Notes: a model not told the origin generated them from the sequence alone. Numbered from the stretch's first letter, positions 21,004 to 33,773 are shown. The stretch: 58,763 nt of DNA from Termitomyces sp. T153 (GCA_018296165.2 JACKQL020000196.1:1-58763), one strand, 5' to 3'. Made by a program: numbers and translations.

Positions 21004-22868
21004 ATGTCATCCAAACTTGCCTCTCAGTTTGAGAAGATCACTATGGCCCATGCTTTCCTCAATCAGGTAGACTGCCTGCTTTCTGTAGCTCATGCTTTGT
21101 TGGCAAAGGATCCTTGCTTGGCAGTCATTGTTATGTTTGAGACCTGGCTTCAATGGTTCAGACAACTTTAACAACTTCACTAGGCTCCTGTCAATCCCTC
21201 ATTGGAGTTTTTGCTGGAAGATCTGATGGTGGGAATAATGGTAAGTGCCCCAGCAGTTGCTAGTGCTAGCAATACCACTAAAGTAATATTAGCTTTTTGA
21301 GACTTGTCTTTGGAGGACCAATTCTTCTTCCAGCACCTGCTAGGTGCATTAGCAGTGGCAAGGGAGGAGGAGCAGAGCAAGGGCCATAGGGGCAAGCATA
21401 GAGTGAATCATGGGGACATTAGGGAGGCTGGCCCCTTGACTCTCAAGATTGCAGCTGGCAGCATTGCTAAGGAGTTGGCAACATTGCTAAGAGTAGCAAC
21501 AACCCTAAGGAGCAAAGAGAAGGGGAAGGGTAAGGCCCAAGAACAAGAAGAAGAAGAAGAAGAAGAATTTGAAGTAAGTCTTCATACTTTTGCTAACCTT
21601 TGGCAATATTTGCTAATATTTCTGCAGGAACAGATTGAAGAAACCTTTTCCAACAAGTGCTTGGCAACATTGCTTTGCTGGTAAAAGGCCTCAACAGTGG
21701 TGGATACTGGGTTGGGGGCTGGCATTGTGTTGGAGAAGGCAAAGAGGAAGTCAACTGTGTCACTAGAGAGGCAACAAGCCTTCAAGCCTCAACAGGGAGT
21801 GGTAAGTCTTTTGGTGCCTTTTGTTACATTTTTCACTAACAACTGTCAGTGCAACAACTGCTGGGCAGAGAATAATCTAGAAAGCTGCTGGTACCCAACA
21901 GGGGCCCAGCCTTGCTACTGTTGTGACAGCACAAGAAAGAGCTGCTTGCATAGCATGAAGTCATCAAGAAGTACTGGTGGAAAGTTTGCCAAGAGGATCG
22001 CAGTGAGGGCCTCTTCTATTTGACAGATGCAGGCATTTGTGGAGCAGCAGAAGGAGTTGGCAAAGCAGGGCTTGCCTATCCAGGTCAGGCATTCCAGCCT
22101 GCTCCTGCCAACATTGCAGGATGGGTTGAGGGTTGGAGGCAGCAGGGTCACTAAGAGCAAGTGACAGGAGAAGAGCAAGGAGGTGGTGGAGAGCAGAGAC
22201 AATGCTAGCAACAGCAACAACAATGTGCTCTTGGCATGTAAGCAAGCATCAAGTTCTATGCTGGTCATTAGTACTAAGTGACCATGGATTGTCCCTAGCA
22301 AGGAGGGGGAGAAGGAGGCAGAGGATGTGGAGATGAGGAAGACAACTCCCTTGGCAATGGTTGCTGAGGTCAAGCCAGCAGCTAGCAACATGGAAGTTAA
22401 GGGCAAGGAGTTTGAGGCTGGAGCAGTAGGCATGGATGAGGATGAAGACAAGGGCAAAGAGGAGGCTAACATCTGATAACAAGTAAGTAACTTTGCTTGC
22501 TAACTTTCATTTGCTAACAATGTTGCTAGGGGGCCTGGAGCAGCATGCTCCTGCAACAGGTTGGCAACAACAAGCTGGAGTGGCTGGGCAAAGACCTAGC
22601 CTGGCCAACACTACTAATGTCAGCCTTGTTGCTAATGGACTACAACAAGAGGGCAGCAGGAATAGAGAGGCAGTTCTAGAGGGAGTTAGATGAGGTGAAG
22701 AAGGAGTTGGTGGTGGCCAGAGTGAGGTTCTCTGTCACCAAAAGGACACTGGTGACTCTGGCAGGGTACCATAGCTACTGTCAGGAGCAGAACAACATTG
22801 GTAAGGAGGACTGGGAAGAGGGGGAATGGGAGGAGTTGCCTGACAATGATGCCAATCTCAAAGCCTAG
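21004..22868 (+). pseudogene. multi-exon gag-like gene with a Cys-rich motif (transposon-associated)
   Basis: Plus-strand coding pieces: MSSKLASQFEKITMAHAFLN from 21004; an E-rich KGKGKAQEQEEEEEEEFE end near 21570; a Cys-rich PCYCCDSTRKSCLHSMKSSR near 21905-21960; an acidic piece VGMDEDEDKGKEEANI near 22470; and a final coiled-coil-like piece ending DNDANLKA (stop 22866-22868). Candidate introns end in ATTTCTGCAG and similar. I recall similar ORFs in Agaricomycete gypsy elements, where a zinc-cluster-like segment is followed by a helical region. Function unknown. Stops and shifts make it a likely relic. Confidence 0.45.
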
Positions 22869-23452
22869 CAACCATTGCTCCCTCCTGTATATAAATTTTC
22901 ATTAGTTGTATCTGGACATAGACAGACTAGCCCCCTTAAGGGGCTTCCTAGTTTTGTTGTATTTGTAGACTGGCCCCCTTAAGGGGCCCAAAATATATAG
23001 TACTTTCAAGCATTTGGAAACAATTAGTAAAAGCAAGAAAAAGCAAGACAAATAAGTTGGTATGCACTATCAACTGTCTCTTGATGCTAGTGACAATGGA
23101 GGAAATGCTCAGTAAATCATCATGGCAAATAACCTCCAGAGGCATGCTGAGTGCTAGTGACAAATAGCAAAGTGCAGCATCAAAAGCAATAGACTAGTAA
23201 AGAGAATGTCTGTAAAAGGCTTTGAAACAATAGTAACAAGAGGAGAGAGTAGTGAAAATGAAAGGACTTGATATTTTTGTAAGGTATTTTGACTGTTTTT
23301 CTGAATACTAGCAAAGGGTTATAGTGAGATGAAAGGCAAAGTCAAGAAAGATTGCTAGGGCTTAGTGAAAGGTATTTTTAGTTTTCTTCTTTGCTATCAA
23401 TGTGTCCAGCATCATCATTGTCTGCAAGGTCAGTTTGCTCAAGTTCACAAAG
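22869..23452. other. spacer with a repeated 12-bp palindrome
   Basis: No gene seen. CCCCTTAAGGGG occurs at 22932-22943 and 22975-22986, each preceded by AGACTAG or AGACTGG, so the spacing is 43 bp. The rest is CpG-poor DNA next to the 3' end of element 2. Confidence 0.5.
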
Positions 23453-24963
23453 TCATGAAGTATCAATGTCAAAAGCATTTCTAGGCACTGAGATGTGTTC
23501 TTTAGCAAAATAGAGTACCAGGCAAAAGGTGGCTATGGGGCAATGCAGCACTGAACCATCCAGTTTACAAAGGATGTAAGCACTGCCACAGTTACAAGAG
23601 ATTACCACTAATGGGCCTAAGTATTGAGGCTTCATTTTCTTGTTGTGCATCACTTCAATCCTAGTGTTTCTCATCAGCACAAGGTCACCAGCTTAGAAAT
23701 TGAGGTCTCAGATCTTAGTGGCATGTTCTCCTTCAAAGCAAAGGGTGGCTAGGGGACAAGTGCTAAGGACATTATCATGTAGGTGGTCAAGGTCCTCTTG
23801 GCAATGTTGCAGATTGATAGCTCAGTGGGCTATGAGGTCTGTTGTTGACAAGAACAAGTTTGGCAATGGTTGCAAATATGTTGCTTCAACTATGTCAGCA
23901 GGTAGCAGGGGGTTTAAGGGTGACTTCTGGAGGCTGTGGCTCAATCACACAACTGGCAAAGGGAAATCCAAAGTCTATTCAGTACTGTACAGTGTCTACT
24001 GAGATAACTACTCACCTGGCAAAGGGAAATCCATGGAGAACAAGTCTGGGGATTCCCTAGGCCAGGTGTGATGCTTCAGAGGCTTCAGAAGCATGAGAAA
24101 CAACTGTACAGTATGACAGAGAAAAAAGACAAAAGTGATGTGTCAGCAATTGGTCAGCAGCTACATAAGCTGGTGGCAGTGTCAAAGGGGCCACACTTGT
24201 CTGAATTATTGACAGAGAACCAGTGCAGCCTGAGGGCTGAAACTAGGACCAATAGATAGGGAAAAGGAAGGAGAATAAAGGAAAACTATAGTGGAGCAAA
24301 TCTGACAAGAACTGGAGAAGGAGAAGGGGAAACAAGTGGGACATCCCCTGACAGGAGGTGGGTGCCAGTTGTTGCATAGTAAGGGGAGAAACCCATTCAC
24401 TTACAAACTGTAACACATTCTGGCTAAAAGACAGAGTCAGTAGCTGTACTCCACCTAGCCTGATCACTGTCAACTGCTTTGAAGAGGGCTTGGCAAACAT
24501 TGAAATGAGGTTGCTTGACTATACCATTAGTGTGTTTGTTGTAACCTGAGATCTGAATATGATGCAAGTTGTACTTCTTTGCTAAGTAGGTGACTGCTTT
24601 CAGAATTGGGGGTCCATTGTCAGTAACAATTTTGCTAAGGGCTCCTCAGCAACAGATGATGTCTTTGTATACCCATTTGGCAATGGCTTCAGTGTTCTCT
24701 CTAGCAAGTATGCAGAACTTGGAGTAATGAGTTAGTGAACAACATCCTTGAATGATATACTTGAACTTATTGGAGGGTGGCATGAACATGGTGTCAATGT
24801 ATATCTTGCTGAGCAAGGGTGCTGGCATAGCCACAGTTGGGAGAATGAGCACTTTAGTCATCTGATGCACCTGGCAGAGGTGGCAAGTCTGAATATACCA
24901 CACTATATCAGCGCTGACTTGAGGCCACCAGAATAGTTCTAGAAGGGCTGAGCAAGTAGCCAA
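23453..24963 (-). pseudogene. gypsy element 2 integrase, split by a solo LTR
   Basis: Minus strand. The N-terminal and core part (24540-24963) reads FWWPQVSADIVWYIQTCHLC (the CxxC half of the zinc finger), IYIDTMFMPPS with the first core Asp, and TDNGPPILKAV with the second core Asp. The C-terminal part (23453-23680) reads MKPQYLGPLVVISCN and AYILCKLDG, the GPY/F-type module. A 441-bp LTR of another family lies between the two (23913-24353). Several stops are present, so it is inactive. Confidence 0.75.
23913..24353 (-). repeat. solo LTR (chromovirus-related, third U3 type)
   Basis: On the minus strand it runs from TGTCAGGGGATG (24353) to GTCACCCTTAAA (23913). The last 150 bp match the R-U5 part of the LTR at 41102-41470 (CTTTGCCAGTTGTGTGATTG), but the first 290 bp are unrelated to it. 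Flanks GGGGG and GGAGG could be a 5-bp target duplication with one change. Confidence 0.75.
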
Positions 24964-25329
24964 AAAGCCTCAATGTCCCAGGTCATTGTGCATGACTTTT
25001 AAGACTCATAAGCAACTGGAAGTAGGAACAAAAAGCTTGTGAGCACCATTTCTGCTTTGTTGCCAAAGCTTGCTGCCAGTTATAAAGAACATTGAGGCAT
25101 AGCAAATGAAGGTGGCATACTTGCTGTTGCTAAGGCCTTCAGGTCTAATGAGGTTGTTAAGCCATTTCCTGACCAGAAGCATGCAAGTATCACTAGCAAT
25201 AGCTTTAGCACTCCAGAGTATATTGCTATAGGTGGTGGTGCTATCATCATGGAGAGGCTGAATGTTGATGCTGTTTGCTAGTCATGAAGCTTTCCCCTTG
25301 TCACTAGCCAAGATTGCTAAAGGTTGGAG

Positions 25330-26690
25330 AGGCTGGAACTCAACCAGTGGAGGGAGTCAATATGAAGATGTGGATACTTGGTGCAGGAGTGGCAGTGGTA
25401 GCTGGACTTGGTAAATAAAGCTATGTAAGCAATCAATCCAGTCTTCATAAATGGAATTGTTGCTATTGTCAGGAGGGGGGTCACTAGGCTGAAGAGGGCA
25501 TCACAAGAGACCATCAGAGCCATGGAAAGTTCCTTTGACATGGACTAGCTTGAAGTGAAACATCAATATTGCCATAATCCAATGGTTCATGCTACCAGAG
25601 GGCTGGATGTCATAGTGAGCATTGACTTCAACAATGAGGTTTCTAACACCAATGAGGTACATTTACAAAGCTTGCAGCACTCAATAAAATCCATAGAGTT
25701 CCAACTTGAGCTGACTGAATCTGGCTTCTTTGTTGTTAAGCATAATTGACCCAAAGCAGTTGTAGTGGTGCAGTTGTTGCTTGTGCACTGACAAAAGTAA
25801 TAGTTGACAGCAATGTAGGAAGTGTCAACCACTAAGATGACAGGGTTAGGTGATTCATAGTCAATAGGAACTAGGGGCTTAGCATCTTGTAAAGCTTTGA
25901 CAAGGTCCTGCTGAGCATTTATCTGGTCTGGGCCAAACTTGAAAGGGATGCCAACATGAGTGAGCTTTGTTAGGTTGTTGGCAAGATGAGTGAAATTCTT
26001 GACAAAAATCCTTAGAACTCCAACTGTACCTAGAAAGGCTCTGACTTCTGATAGCAGCTTGCAAGAACCCCAGCACTTGAGCAGTGCTAAGCAACTTCTG
26101 TTAGGGATTCAGCTGCTAGGTGTGCAAATGTGACCAAGGATCCTGAAGGTCTGAGTGCATAAAACAAGCTTGTGACCAGAGAAGGTGCTACTGCAGTACT
26201 TCATTCACTGGAGAATTCTGTTAAGAAGTCCAAAAAACTCCCATAGTGCTAGGCAAATGTTTGGTTTAGTAGAATGTGTAGCAGGATTACTGTTAATGAT
26301 CTTCCAGTTCTTGGGTCCTTTAGCACCAATGTTATCAATAAAGCTGAGTACATTATGGGGGATCTCTGGCTGCAATATGAAGGTGATGTTGTCATGGAAA
26401 ATTGGCACAGAGTTGGTCCAACCCATCAGCAGGGTCACTAAGTGAAGAGCACCAAAAGAAGTCTGGAATGTTGTTAATCACATGAAGCTGGGTTGATAAG
26501 TCACTTGTCATAGCCAATGTAGAGGTCAAGGGTGACACTCCAAATGCATCTAGTGAAGGACTCAGCAACATGTTCTGGAAAAGGCAGTACTCCCAAATGG
26601 CAAATGGTGACATGATTTAGCAGCTCTAGACTGCATACAATCCTGAGCTTACCATTCTTTTTAAGAACACAAAACCATTGTGAGCAATAA
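25330..26690 (-). pseudogene. gypsy element 2 reverse transcriptase and RNase H remains
   Basis: From high to low coordinates the minus strand gives IVCSLELLNHVTICHLGV (about 26650), PMGWTNSVPIFHDNITFIL (about 26420), FIDNIGAKGP at the catalytic motif (about 26330), and then RNase H reading VDTSYIAVNYYFCQC (25800) and SSSWNSMDFIECCKL. The usual sequence at the active site in this lineage is YIDD followed by xPVxGP; here it is FIDN, so one metal-binding Asp is gone. Frames shift several times. Confidence 0.7.
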
Positions 26691-27559
26691 GCAGAGTTTG
26701 AAGGCTTGTAGATGCCAGCCTTGATCTTGTCACATCATTTTACATACTTCCTTCTCTATTCCTGGGAGTATGGGGTGATTGTGCTGAACCCAGGGTATGT
26801 GGGGAATTGTCAGTATGTGTACTGGCAGAAAGAAGTCAGGGCACAGACTTTCTCATTCAGAGTCCTCCCAAGCAAAAGCCTTTTCTTGCTTGGCAACCAT
26901 GTCGACAAGAACATTGATTTCATTGCTAGTGAGAAAGCCTGTGTCATGGTCTTGAATGAGTTTTGCTTGACAATTGCTAGTGAATCATTATGTTGGTAAA
27001 AATGGTGGCAGATTTGGGTTGAGTGGAGGCATTGTCGCTAATGGGTCACCAACAATGTGTCACTTGATTCAAAAGTGTCTGTTGATGTGGCTGGCTACTG
27101 GTTTGGTTTTCATAGCAACAGGCTTGTCCTTCTTCTTCACCTGAAAACCTTTTTGCTTTGGAGGTTTGTTAGCAACGAATTAAGCAGGGAAGGGGACATT
27201 AACATTGGTGGGGGTAATGTCTGTATTGTTTGTATCAAGAGGTAAAGTCTGTCCAAGAATTCAAGGATTAGATGTATCAGTGGAAACAAGATAAGAGCAA
27301 GATGGAAGCAAAAAGTCAGATAAGTCCCTAGCAGTAGCATAAAGATATGCTAGGGCAGCGTTTGTCTGTGCATTAGAATCAGTAAGTACAATGTCTTTGT
27401 CTATATCACAAGAAGCTATACAAGTTGCTAGACCAGTTGAATGATCATAGCTAATAACAATTGCTGTGTTGCTATTGTCAGTGTCAATGTCTTTGGTAAT
27501 GAAAGCAGTGGGGTGCTTCAGTCTCAAAGCAAATGTTTTGGCAATTGTTTCTTTTTGAT

Positions 27560-29480
27560 TTACCATGTGGAAATGTTGGTATAGTTTGCCACATGCCAGT
27601 GTTGGGGTCCATGATAGTTATAGTGGTCTCAATATTGGTAAGGGTATTAATCACACTTTGAGTTAATACATCAAATAGGTGTCCAAGGAGAATGTCATAA
27701 GCAGGTGACTATAAGATGTGAATTTGCAAATAAACCATTATGTTGCCAATGGTGCAAGGTATGTTACAGGCCAGTCCTAGCAATCAATCCATAGTACTAT
27801 TAGCACTCTGCATATTCAAAACTATGTTGGGGTTGTAGGATAAACCAAGGTCACTGGCAATTTCTGTGGACATTGAAATAATCTGTGAACCACTGTTGGT
27901 GATGCATTCTACTTCTTCTTTGTTATCAATCAGCATCATGATGGAATGAAGCAACTGGGAATCCTTAGCAATAGTGAGCACCACAGGCTCTTCTCCATGG
28001 GGCAGTGAATCAATGTAAGCTTCAACTGGGTTGACAAATGTGAGGGGAGCCTTATCAAAGGTAAGCCCATTAGCAGTAGCAGCATTGGATCCAAGCAAAA
28101 ATTGGGGTTCTTCAATAGCAAATGTCAGCAAAATATCTTCAAAAATGTCACTGGGGTCCTGTATGGTGTTAGTGCTAGCACCTACAAGTTGTTTGGGCAT
28201 AACAGCTGTCCTGAATTGATTTCTGATGTCCTGTGATACTGAGCAAAGCTTGCCAGCTGATACTGTAACCTTGGTGCTTAAAACCCATTCAAAGACTGCC
28301 TTGGACTGTTCAATGTCATAGATGGGTGGCATAGTTTGATAGGTGCTGTTGTTAGACCTGTTGGGTGCAGCAAAATTCCTGTTAGCAGGAGGGGCATAGC
28401 AACCAGGGATGCCAGAAAATGGGTGGACTGGAGGCTGAGCAATGGGTTCCTTAGCAACTGGTGGTTGTTTGTTAGTGATGGTACATTCAGGTGCTTTGCC
28501 TTTGTCTGCAGGCTTAGTGGCAAGAGTTGGAGTAGAATTGGAAGGGGATGAAGTTGCTGAAGTGTTGCTAGTTGAGGGTGCTGCCTTGGAGGTATTGTTT
28601 GCTGGTTGATATGCCATGCAGGGAACTTGTACACCATCAAACTTTTTGCCAGGTCACCTGAGTGCAAAGAGTTTGCATTCCAAAGCCTCAATCTTTCTTC
28701 CTTGCTTAGCACTTGACCCATAGCAACATCCTGTTGCATTACCTTGTGAATTAACAACTGCTGCATTGCAGCTTGCTCTGGGTTGGAGTTAGCATTGGAA
28801 GAGAGTCTGCCAGTAACAATTTGTCCTGGGTTAAGCCTGTGCCATTCCTTGATATGTTTCATATATAGTTGCTTGCCAAAATAGTTGGGTATCATAGCGC
28901 CAGACAGTCAGATGATCTTGCCTTCAGCATTGCAACAGATCTTACCCTGTCAGATCATGTGCTCCATTTTCATACAAGTACTGTGAACTATGGTATGACC
29001 TGTTTTGCCACAGAAGTGGAAAGTACTGTTGGCAAACTGTTGACAAGGCTAAGCATTGTTGGTCAAAAGGGCTTCTAGACATTCCAAGGCACTGGCAATT
29101 GCTGTGGTTGTTGCTAATTCCAGGGTTTCCCACTTAGGTGTAGGCAATGGTGAAACTGGTGTGTTGACAATTGGCAATGACAAAGAAATACTGCTGGTGC
29201 TATTGCTGGTCTTGGTCATAGAGGTGTCCATGCCCTTTAAGATCCATTTATCACCCTCAAAGACTTGATCAACATTGTAGAGGTCCTCAGGATGGTGGTT
29301 GGGAAGAGAGATTTCAAAATGGCAAACAATTTTGGACCATAGTAATGTGGGGATACCTTGTTGAAATAAGTGACATTCCTTGTTGCAGTAGAATTTGCCA
29401 TTAGCAAGTAACCATTCAGCATGCATTGGAAGTCTTGGTAGTAGTCAGAGAATCTGCCCAAAGTTGCTAAGCCACTGTTG
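27560..29480 (-). pseudogene. gypsy element 2 gag and protease remains
   Basis: Minus strand. Gag-like pieces include FQQGIPTLLWSKIVCHFEI and SLPNHHPEDLYNVDQVFEG (29049-29426), followed by a Pro/Ser/Thr-rich linker (28400-28617). A protease-like region follows: ITNSGSQIISMSTEIASDLG near 27860, where the retropepsin D-S/T-G is NSG, and AYDILLGHLFD near 27690. The gag start and the 5' LTR are missing: at about 29480 the sequence changes to integrase of element 3, into which element 2 was inserted or recombined. Confidence 0.65.
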
Positions 29481-29509
29481 AAAGTGTGGTTAACAAGTCA
29501 TTTGAGGTT

Positions 29510-30000
29510 GCCAAGATTATAACAAGTGCTAGCATCAGTGCCAGGGTACAATGTTATGGTAGTGTGCATCAGAATCAGGTGCACCATGCTTGTCATCTGA
29601 CATATCACTACCCAAAGGTGGTTATACTCCTTCTATTCAGGGAATGGGCCTATAAAGTCCATCCCTATTGAATCCCAGGGCTTGACTGGCATAGGCAGGG
29701 AATGTAACTTTCCTAAAGGGAGATGATTGCTTCCTTTTGCCCACTGACACAGTTGACATGTGGAACAGGATGCACAAGCATCTGCAACCACTGTTAGCCA
29801 TCAATACCAATGACAAATGTATTCTGTTGTTCTCTGGGCACCAAAGTGTCCCACTACACTGTGTGCTTGTTCAAGCACACTTGTCACCAATTCTCAATTG
29901 TGAGGTATACAAAGTACCTTGTGGCCCAAGAGATTGGTAGTCCAAATGAGCTTGTCATGTAGACAGAAGGACTTGTAGTCCTTTTGTCAAGTCAGAACCT
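29510..30000 (-). pseudogene. gypsy element 3 integrase (N-terminal part)
   Basis: The minus-strand reading gives QAHSVVGHFGAQRTTEYI, then CSTCQLCQWAKG (zinc finger HHCC), then KPWDSIGMDFIGPFPE with the first core Asp. The rest of the integrase is absent, cut by element 2 DNA at about 29480-29510. It continues the pol of element 3 encoded at 30233-31260. Confidence 0.7.
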
Positions 30001-30232
30001 CAGCAAAGAGCTTGTCTTTGCCATACATTGACTGGATTTGACAAAGAAATTCACTGTCTGTCCTATCCTGAGGTTGTGGAGACTGGGCCATCCCAAGGAT
30101 GGCCTCTTCAAGTGGCATATCAACCTTGTCACCCTCAGTCTCAGACCCACATTGAGCCTGGGCTGAATCTCCTTTGCTGTCATTACTGGTAGCAAGCAAC
30201 TGTGCTTCATCATCATGAATTTCATGATGATC

Positions 30233-31260
30233 CTACACTTGCCTGACTCTATGGCTAGGTCTGTTGTGGAGAGTGCATATCTGATTCAGCTGTGCTTGCA
30301 TCTCTTGCAAGCACATTAGGGGCAGGTCATCCCCCTCTGGGTTGATACATGCATCTACATGTACATAGTTGTAAATATAGTGTATGTCCCAAGAAGAGTC
30401 ATTCTCAAAGGAGTGGGATAAGCAGTCTGCTACTTTATTGAGCTCTCCTTTCACATAAGTGATGTCAAAATTGAACCTCAACATATGGTCCATCCACCAT
30501 TGTTGACATAGTGACAGATTCTGTTGAGTTTTAAAAAAGTCAAGAGCCTTATGATCCATTATCACACATATCTTGTACCCCAGAAACTTATCCTCCCACT
30601 TGAGGAGGGCTTCTAGAATAGCCAAGGTTTCCAGCTCATGCACAGCATAATTTTGCTGTGCATTGGTAAACTTCTTAAACATGAATCCAGCTGGGCAACA
30701 TTTCTGCCAGCTTGGAACTTGTCCATACATAGCTCTGATGCCTGTCTTTGAGGTGCTGCAGATCAGCCAGATAGGATCCTTGTGCCAAGGATCAATAGGA
30801 CAAAGATATCATCTAAGTACACATTAATCCACTTGCCAATGACATCTCTAAAGATGGATGTCATCAACTGTTGGAATGTAGCTGGCATGTTACAGTTGCC
30901 AATCTGCATGATATTACTGCAATATGTTCTAGTAATGGTCATAAATGCCATCTTTGGTATGTCCAATGTACATATCCTCACTTGCCCATATGCATCTATG
31001 AGGTGAATTTTTGACCTCACTGGTGTGCAAGCTACATCTTCCCTAATGACTTCTTGGTCCAGTAAGGGCATTATGTTCTTAATGGTATTGTCATTGCATT
31101 GGTGCATGTCTAATGCCATCCACAGGGACCTATCCTTTTTAGAAATGCACAGTAGTGGTGTGGCCTGGTCAGCCACACAAGGTTCCCACCACTTAGCACA
31201 CATATAGCAGTCAATTTTATCCCATAATTGCTGCTGAAGTGACTTAGGGCACCTCAGCAT
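30233..31260 (-). pseudogene. gypsy element 3 reverse transcriptase and RNase H
   Basis: Minus strand, two frames. The RT (30763-31260) reads ATPLLCISKKDRSLWMALD, VRSKIHLIDAYGQVRI, and NVYLDDIFVL with the catalytic YLDD intact. The RNase H (30233-30730) reads FMFKKFTNAQQNYAVHELET, VIMDHKALDFF and VKGELNKVADCLS. A frameshift near 30750 and loss of the end of the integrase make it inactive. A related piece occurs at 41471-42480. Confidence 0.75.
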
Positions 31261-31937
31261 AAAGTATGAGTACTGTTTGGTCTCATTGATGAGATTTATC
31301 TCATGATTAACTTCTTGCCAAGGAGGAAGTTTCTCCTTTGTTCCATTGACAATGTTTTGGAACTCATTGTACCACTGCTGTCAAAGGTGGGAAATATTGC
31401 CTTCTGTTAGCTTGGATGGCTGTGCCTTCCTCCCATCTACTCTTTGTGAGGAGCAACACTCTTTCTTGGCTAATTTCACTGGTGGCACAGGCTTTGCATA
31501 TTTGTCATGCAAGGCCATCAAACAAATCTCTGATTTGTCTGGTATGTTTAATTGAGCAGGACAATAGATTTTCCTACCTCTTGCCTCTGTCCACAAGTAT
31601 TCAAACCTGCTAGGCTTGGATATTTCATCCTCTGTAGCCATTCTGTATATTTCATCATCAGGTGTCAGTCTTCTTACCCCTTCCTGCCACATCAGGTCAG
31701 CAATGACCTGATTCCACTCCTGTAGCATCTGTGGGTTGTATGCCCATTCAAGGGTAGGCTTTGGGATTAGTCTATCCCAAATCTTCAATTCCCTTGCCAT
31801 TGAAGGGTCAACTTGAACCTTCTGGCATACTCTCCTCCCCTTCTGAAGATTACTCTTTTGGTACTCTTCCTCCAATATCAGTAGTGATGAGTGGTCCTTG
31901 GGTAAACTTTCAGTCACCCAATCCTCATCCTCATCTG
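31261..31937 (-). pseudogene. gypsy element 3 linker between protease and RT
   Basis: The minus-strand open frame 31381-31950 reads KIWDRLIPKPTLEWAYNPQM and CPAQLNIPDKSEICLMALHD, acidic and basic mixed. It links the protease to the RT as expected for a gypsy polyprotein. No catalytic motif is recognised. Confidence 0.5.
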
Positions 31938-32393
31938 CTACCTCCTCCATGGTGGGCTGCTTGAGTCCACCAGGGAGTCAGGGCCACTCATCATGCCACT
32001 TTTCCACAGTGCAAAAGTGTTGTGCACAGCCTTGGCATCCTCTAGCTCCAACTTGTGAGTTGGCATTGCTTTTCTGTCAATGACCACCTGGTTATTTGCA
32101 AAATCAAGGTGGACCTTATGGGTCCTCATGAATTGTGTCCCTATGATCATGTCATAGCAATCAAAGTTTGCAATGTTCACATAGACATTGCAAATCTTGC
32201 CTAGGACCTTCATAGTAATCCTTGCACCATAGTTCACTATGGAACAACTTTCAATTATTCCCAGCTGCAGAGTGATGGGGGTGGCTAATGGTGCCACCCA
32301 TATTCCAGCCACATAAGCAAACAACAGTGTGATTCCAGAAGTAGTACTCTCTGAGTCCCACAGCATCCACACTTGGTGACCATTCACCTCCAC
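31938..32393 (-). pseudogene. gypsy element 3 aspartic protease
   Basis: The minus-strand 151-residue frame begins MEVNGHQVWMLWDSESTTSG. The position matches the retropepsin active site (usually VDSGSTTSG), here with Gly changed to Glu. The second half, FDCYDMIIGTQFMRTHKV, matches the usual YDMILGxxWL block. It lies between the gag finger and RT in the normal order. Confidence 0.7.
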
Positions 32394-32417
32394 CCAAGTG
32401 ACAAGACATTCTTTGTC

Positions 32418-33025
32418 TCATGCTGGCAGCACTGGGCAATTCATGGCACCTTTAGATGCCACAAGCCACACCTTTTGCATATGAACCTCATTACCAGGTT
32501 CCTTCTCCCTACACTTACTAGTAGGGACATCTGTGAGAGCAAACAGTCCCTCACTGTCACTACCACAAGTATAGTACTTGTTGTCATACATTTCCAAGTC
32601 AACATACTCTTCCCCATGCTCCTGAGTCCCATCAGACTCAACTGCATCATTGACATTGGTCTCAGCAGGCTCTTTGTCCTGCTCATTGTCAGCCTCTCCT
32701 ACATCTGATGGGGCAGCTATATGAGCTGCCCACATAAATACTCAGGGAGCTGGGTTAGGCAGCTCCCTACATTTGTGTGCAAAATGCCCAGACTTTTTGC
32801 ACTTATAACAGTTAGTGGACTACCCAGCATCCTTGCCTGGTTGGCCTGATGCTATGGCCACTACATTCTTCCCTGCAGCAATGTGTTTTCTTGCTGCCTG
32901 CACTGCAGCCACAGGTCAGGAAGGCCCCTGGCCCATACCACCTCTCAGCTGCATAGGCCTTGAGGCCACATGCATAGCAGGTCTCCTAGGTAACCCAGAC
33001 AGCTGCAACCAATTATGTTGTCTGG
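32418..33025 (-). pseudogene. gypsy element 3 gag end with CCHC zinc knuckle
   Basis: At 32769-32810 (minus) the knuckle CYKCKKSGHFAHKC is intact (C-x2-C-x4-H-x4-C), the RNA-binding nucleocapsid motif. It is followed by an acidic linker (32418-32735) leading to the protease. Upstream gag is separated from it by the LTR-X insertion that starts at 33026. Confidence 0.7.
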
Positions 33026-33773
33026 TGATAAGACCCATTTGTCACTGAACACCATTGTTGGCATCTTGGACCATGTGGCAGCTGACTATTTCAATGTGGC
33101 ACAAGTCACAACACTCAGCATGTGAGGCCTAGCCCCAAGGTCTGGAACAATGTAGCCTTTGCATGGGATTTTAGCAACCAGAGACCTATCAATCATGAGG
33201 AACATCACATGGAGTCTGAACTTTGGGTCTAGAACAACAAGGCCAAGACCTTTTTTAGTGACAATTGTTAGTGATGTCTTGGCAACAACATGGCTTTCTT
33301 CCCCCATATATGGGCATATTTCCAGCTGCATAATCTCTGACTTATCATTTCTCTTGTCGAGCTTACAAACATACTTGAACAGCATCTACACATTAGGTAT
33401 TGACATCAGACTTGCCCTTTTTGAGCTTTATTACAATTAGGCAATGCATAGACTTTGCTTATAGTTTTCACTTAGTTACAGATTGATGCCTTGTATGAAC
33501 CATAAACACTTTGGCAGATGCTATTGCTAGTGGCAACTATTTGCTTACTTTCCCATACTATACCTTTGAACAGTATAAATACTGCCTGTACATAGATACT
33601 TAATCATCAAATTGAGTCCTATCACTGAACCTCACCCTTATTGAATCATGTTACTCTCTCTATCTCTAAGCTTACCAGCTTGAGATTACATTTTGTCTCT
33701 ATTGCTTATTATTCCCTTTCTATCACCTGACAATGACTTAGTAACAAGTCTTGCAGACTGCATTGACTTTGTG
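33026..33773 (+). repeat. LTR-X copy 2, about 748 bp, plus orientation
   Basis: Starts TGATAAGACCC at 33026 and carries TATAAAT at 33574-33580. It ends just before TGGCACCAACCACAGG (33774), a primer-binding site that begins TGG as tRNA-primed elements do; TGGCGCC decayed at CpG would give TGGCACC. It is inverted relative to 20117-20829 and sits inside element 3 gag. Confidence 0.75.

Noticed and set aside
21915..22472. 185-residue minus frame, Leu/Ser-rich
   Set aside because: Antisense of the plus-strand gag-like gene; low complexity and no motif.
27784..28617. Long minus frame as a host gene
   Set aside because: The protease-like end and its position in the gag-pol order show that it is gypsy element 2.
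20117..33773. The two LTR-X copies as ends of one 13-kb element
   Set aside because: They are in opposite orientation and each has its own primer-binding site pointing outward, so they are separate insertions.
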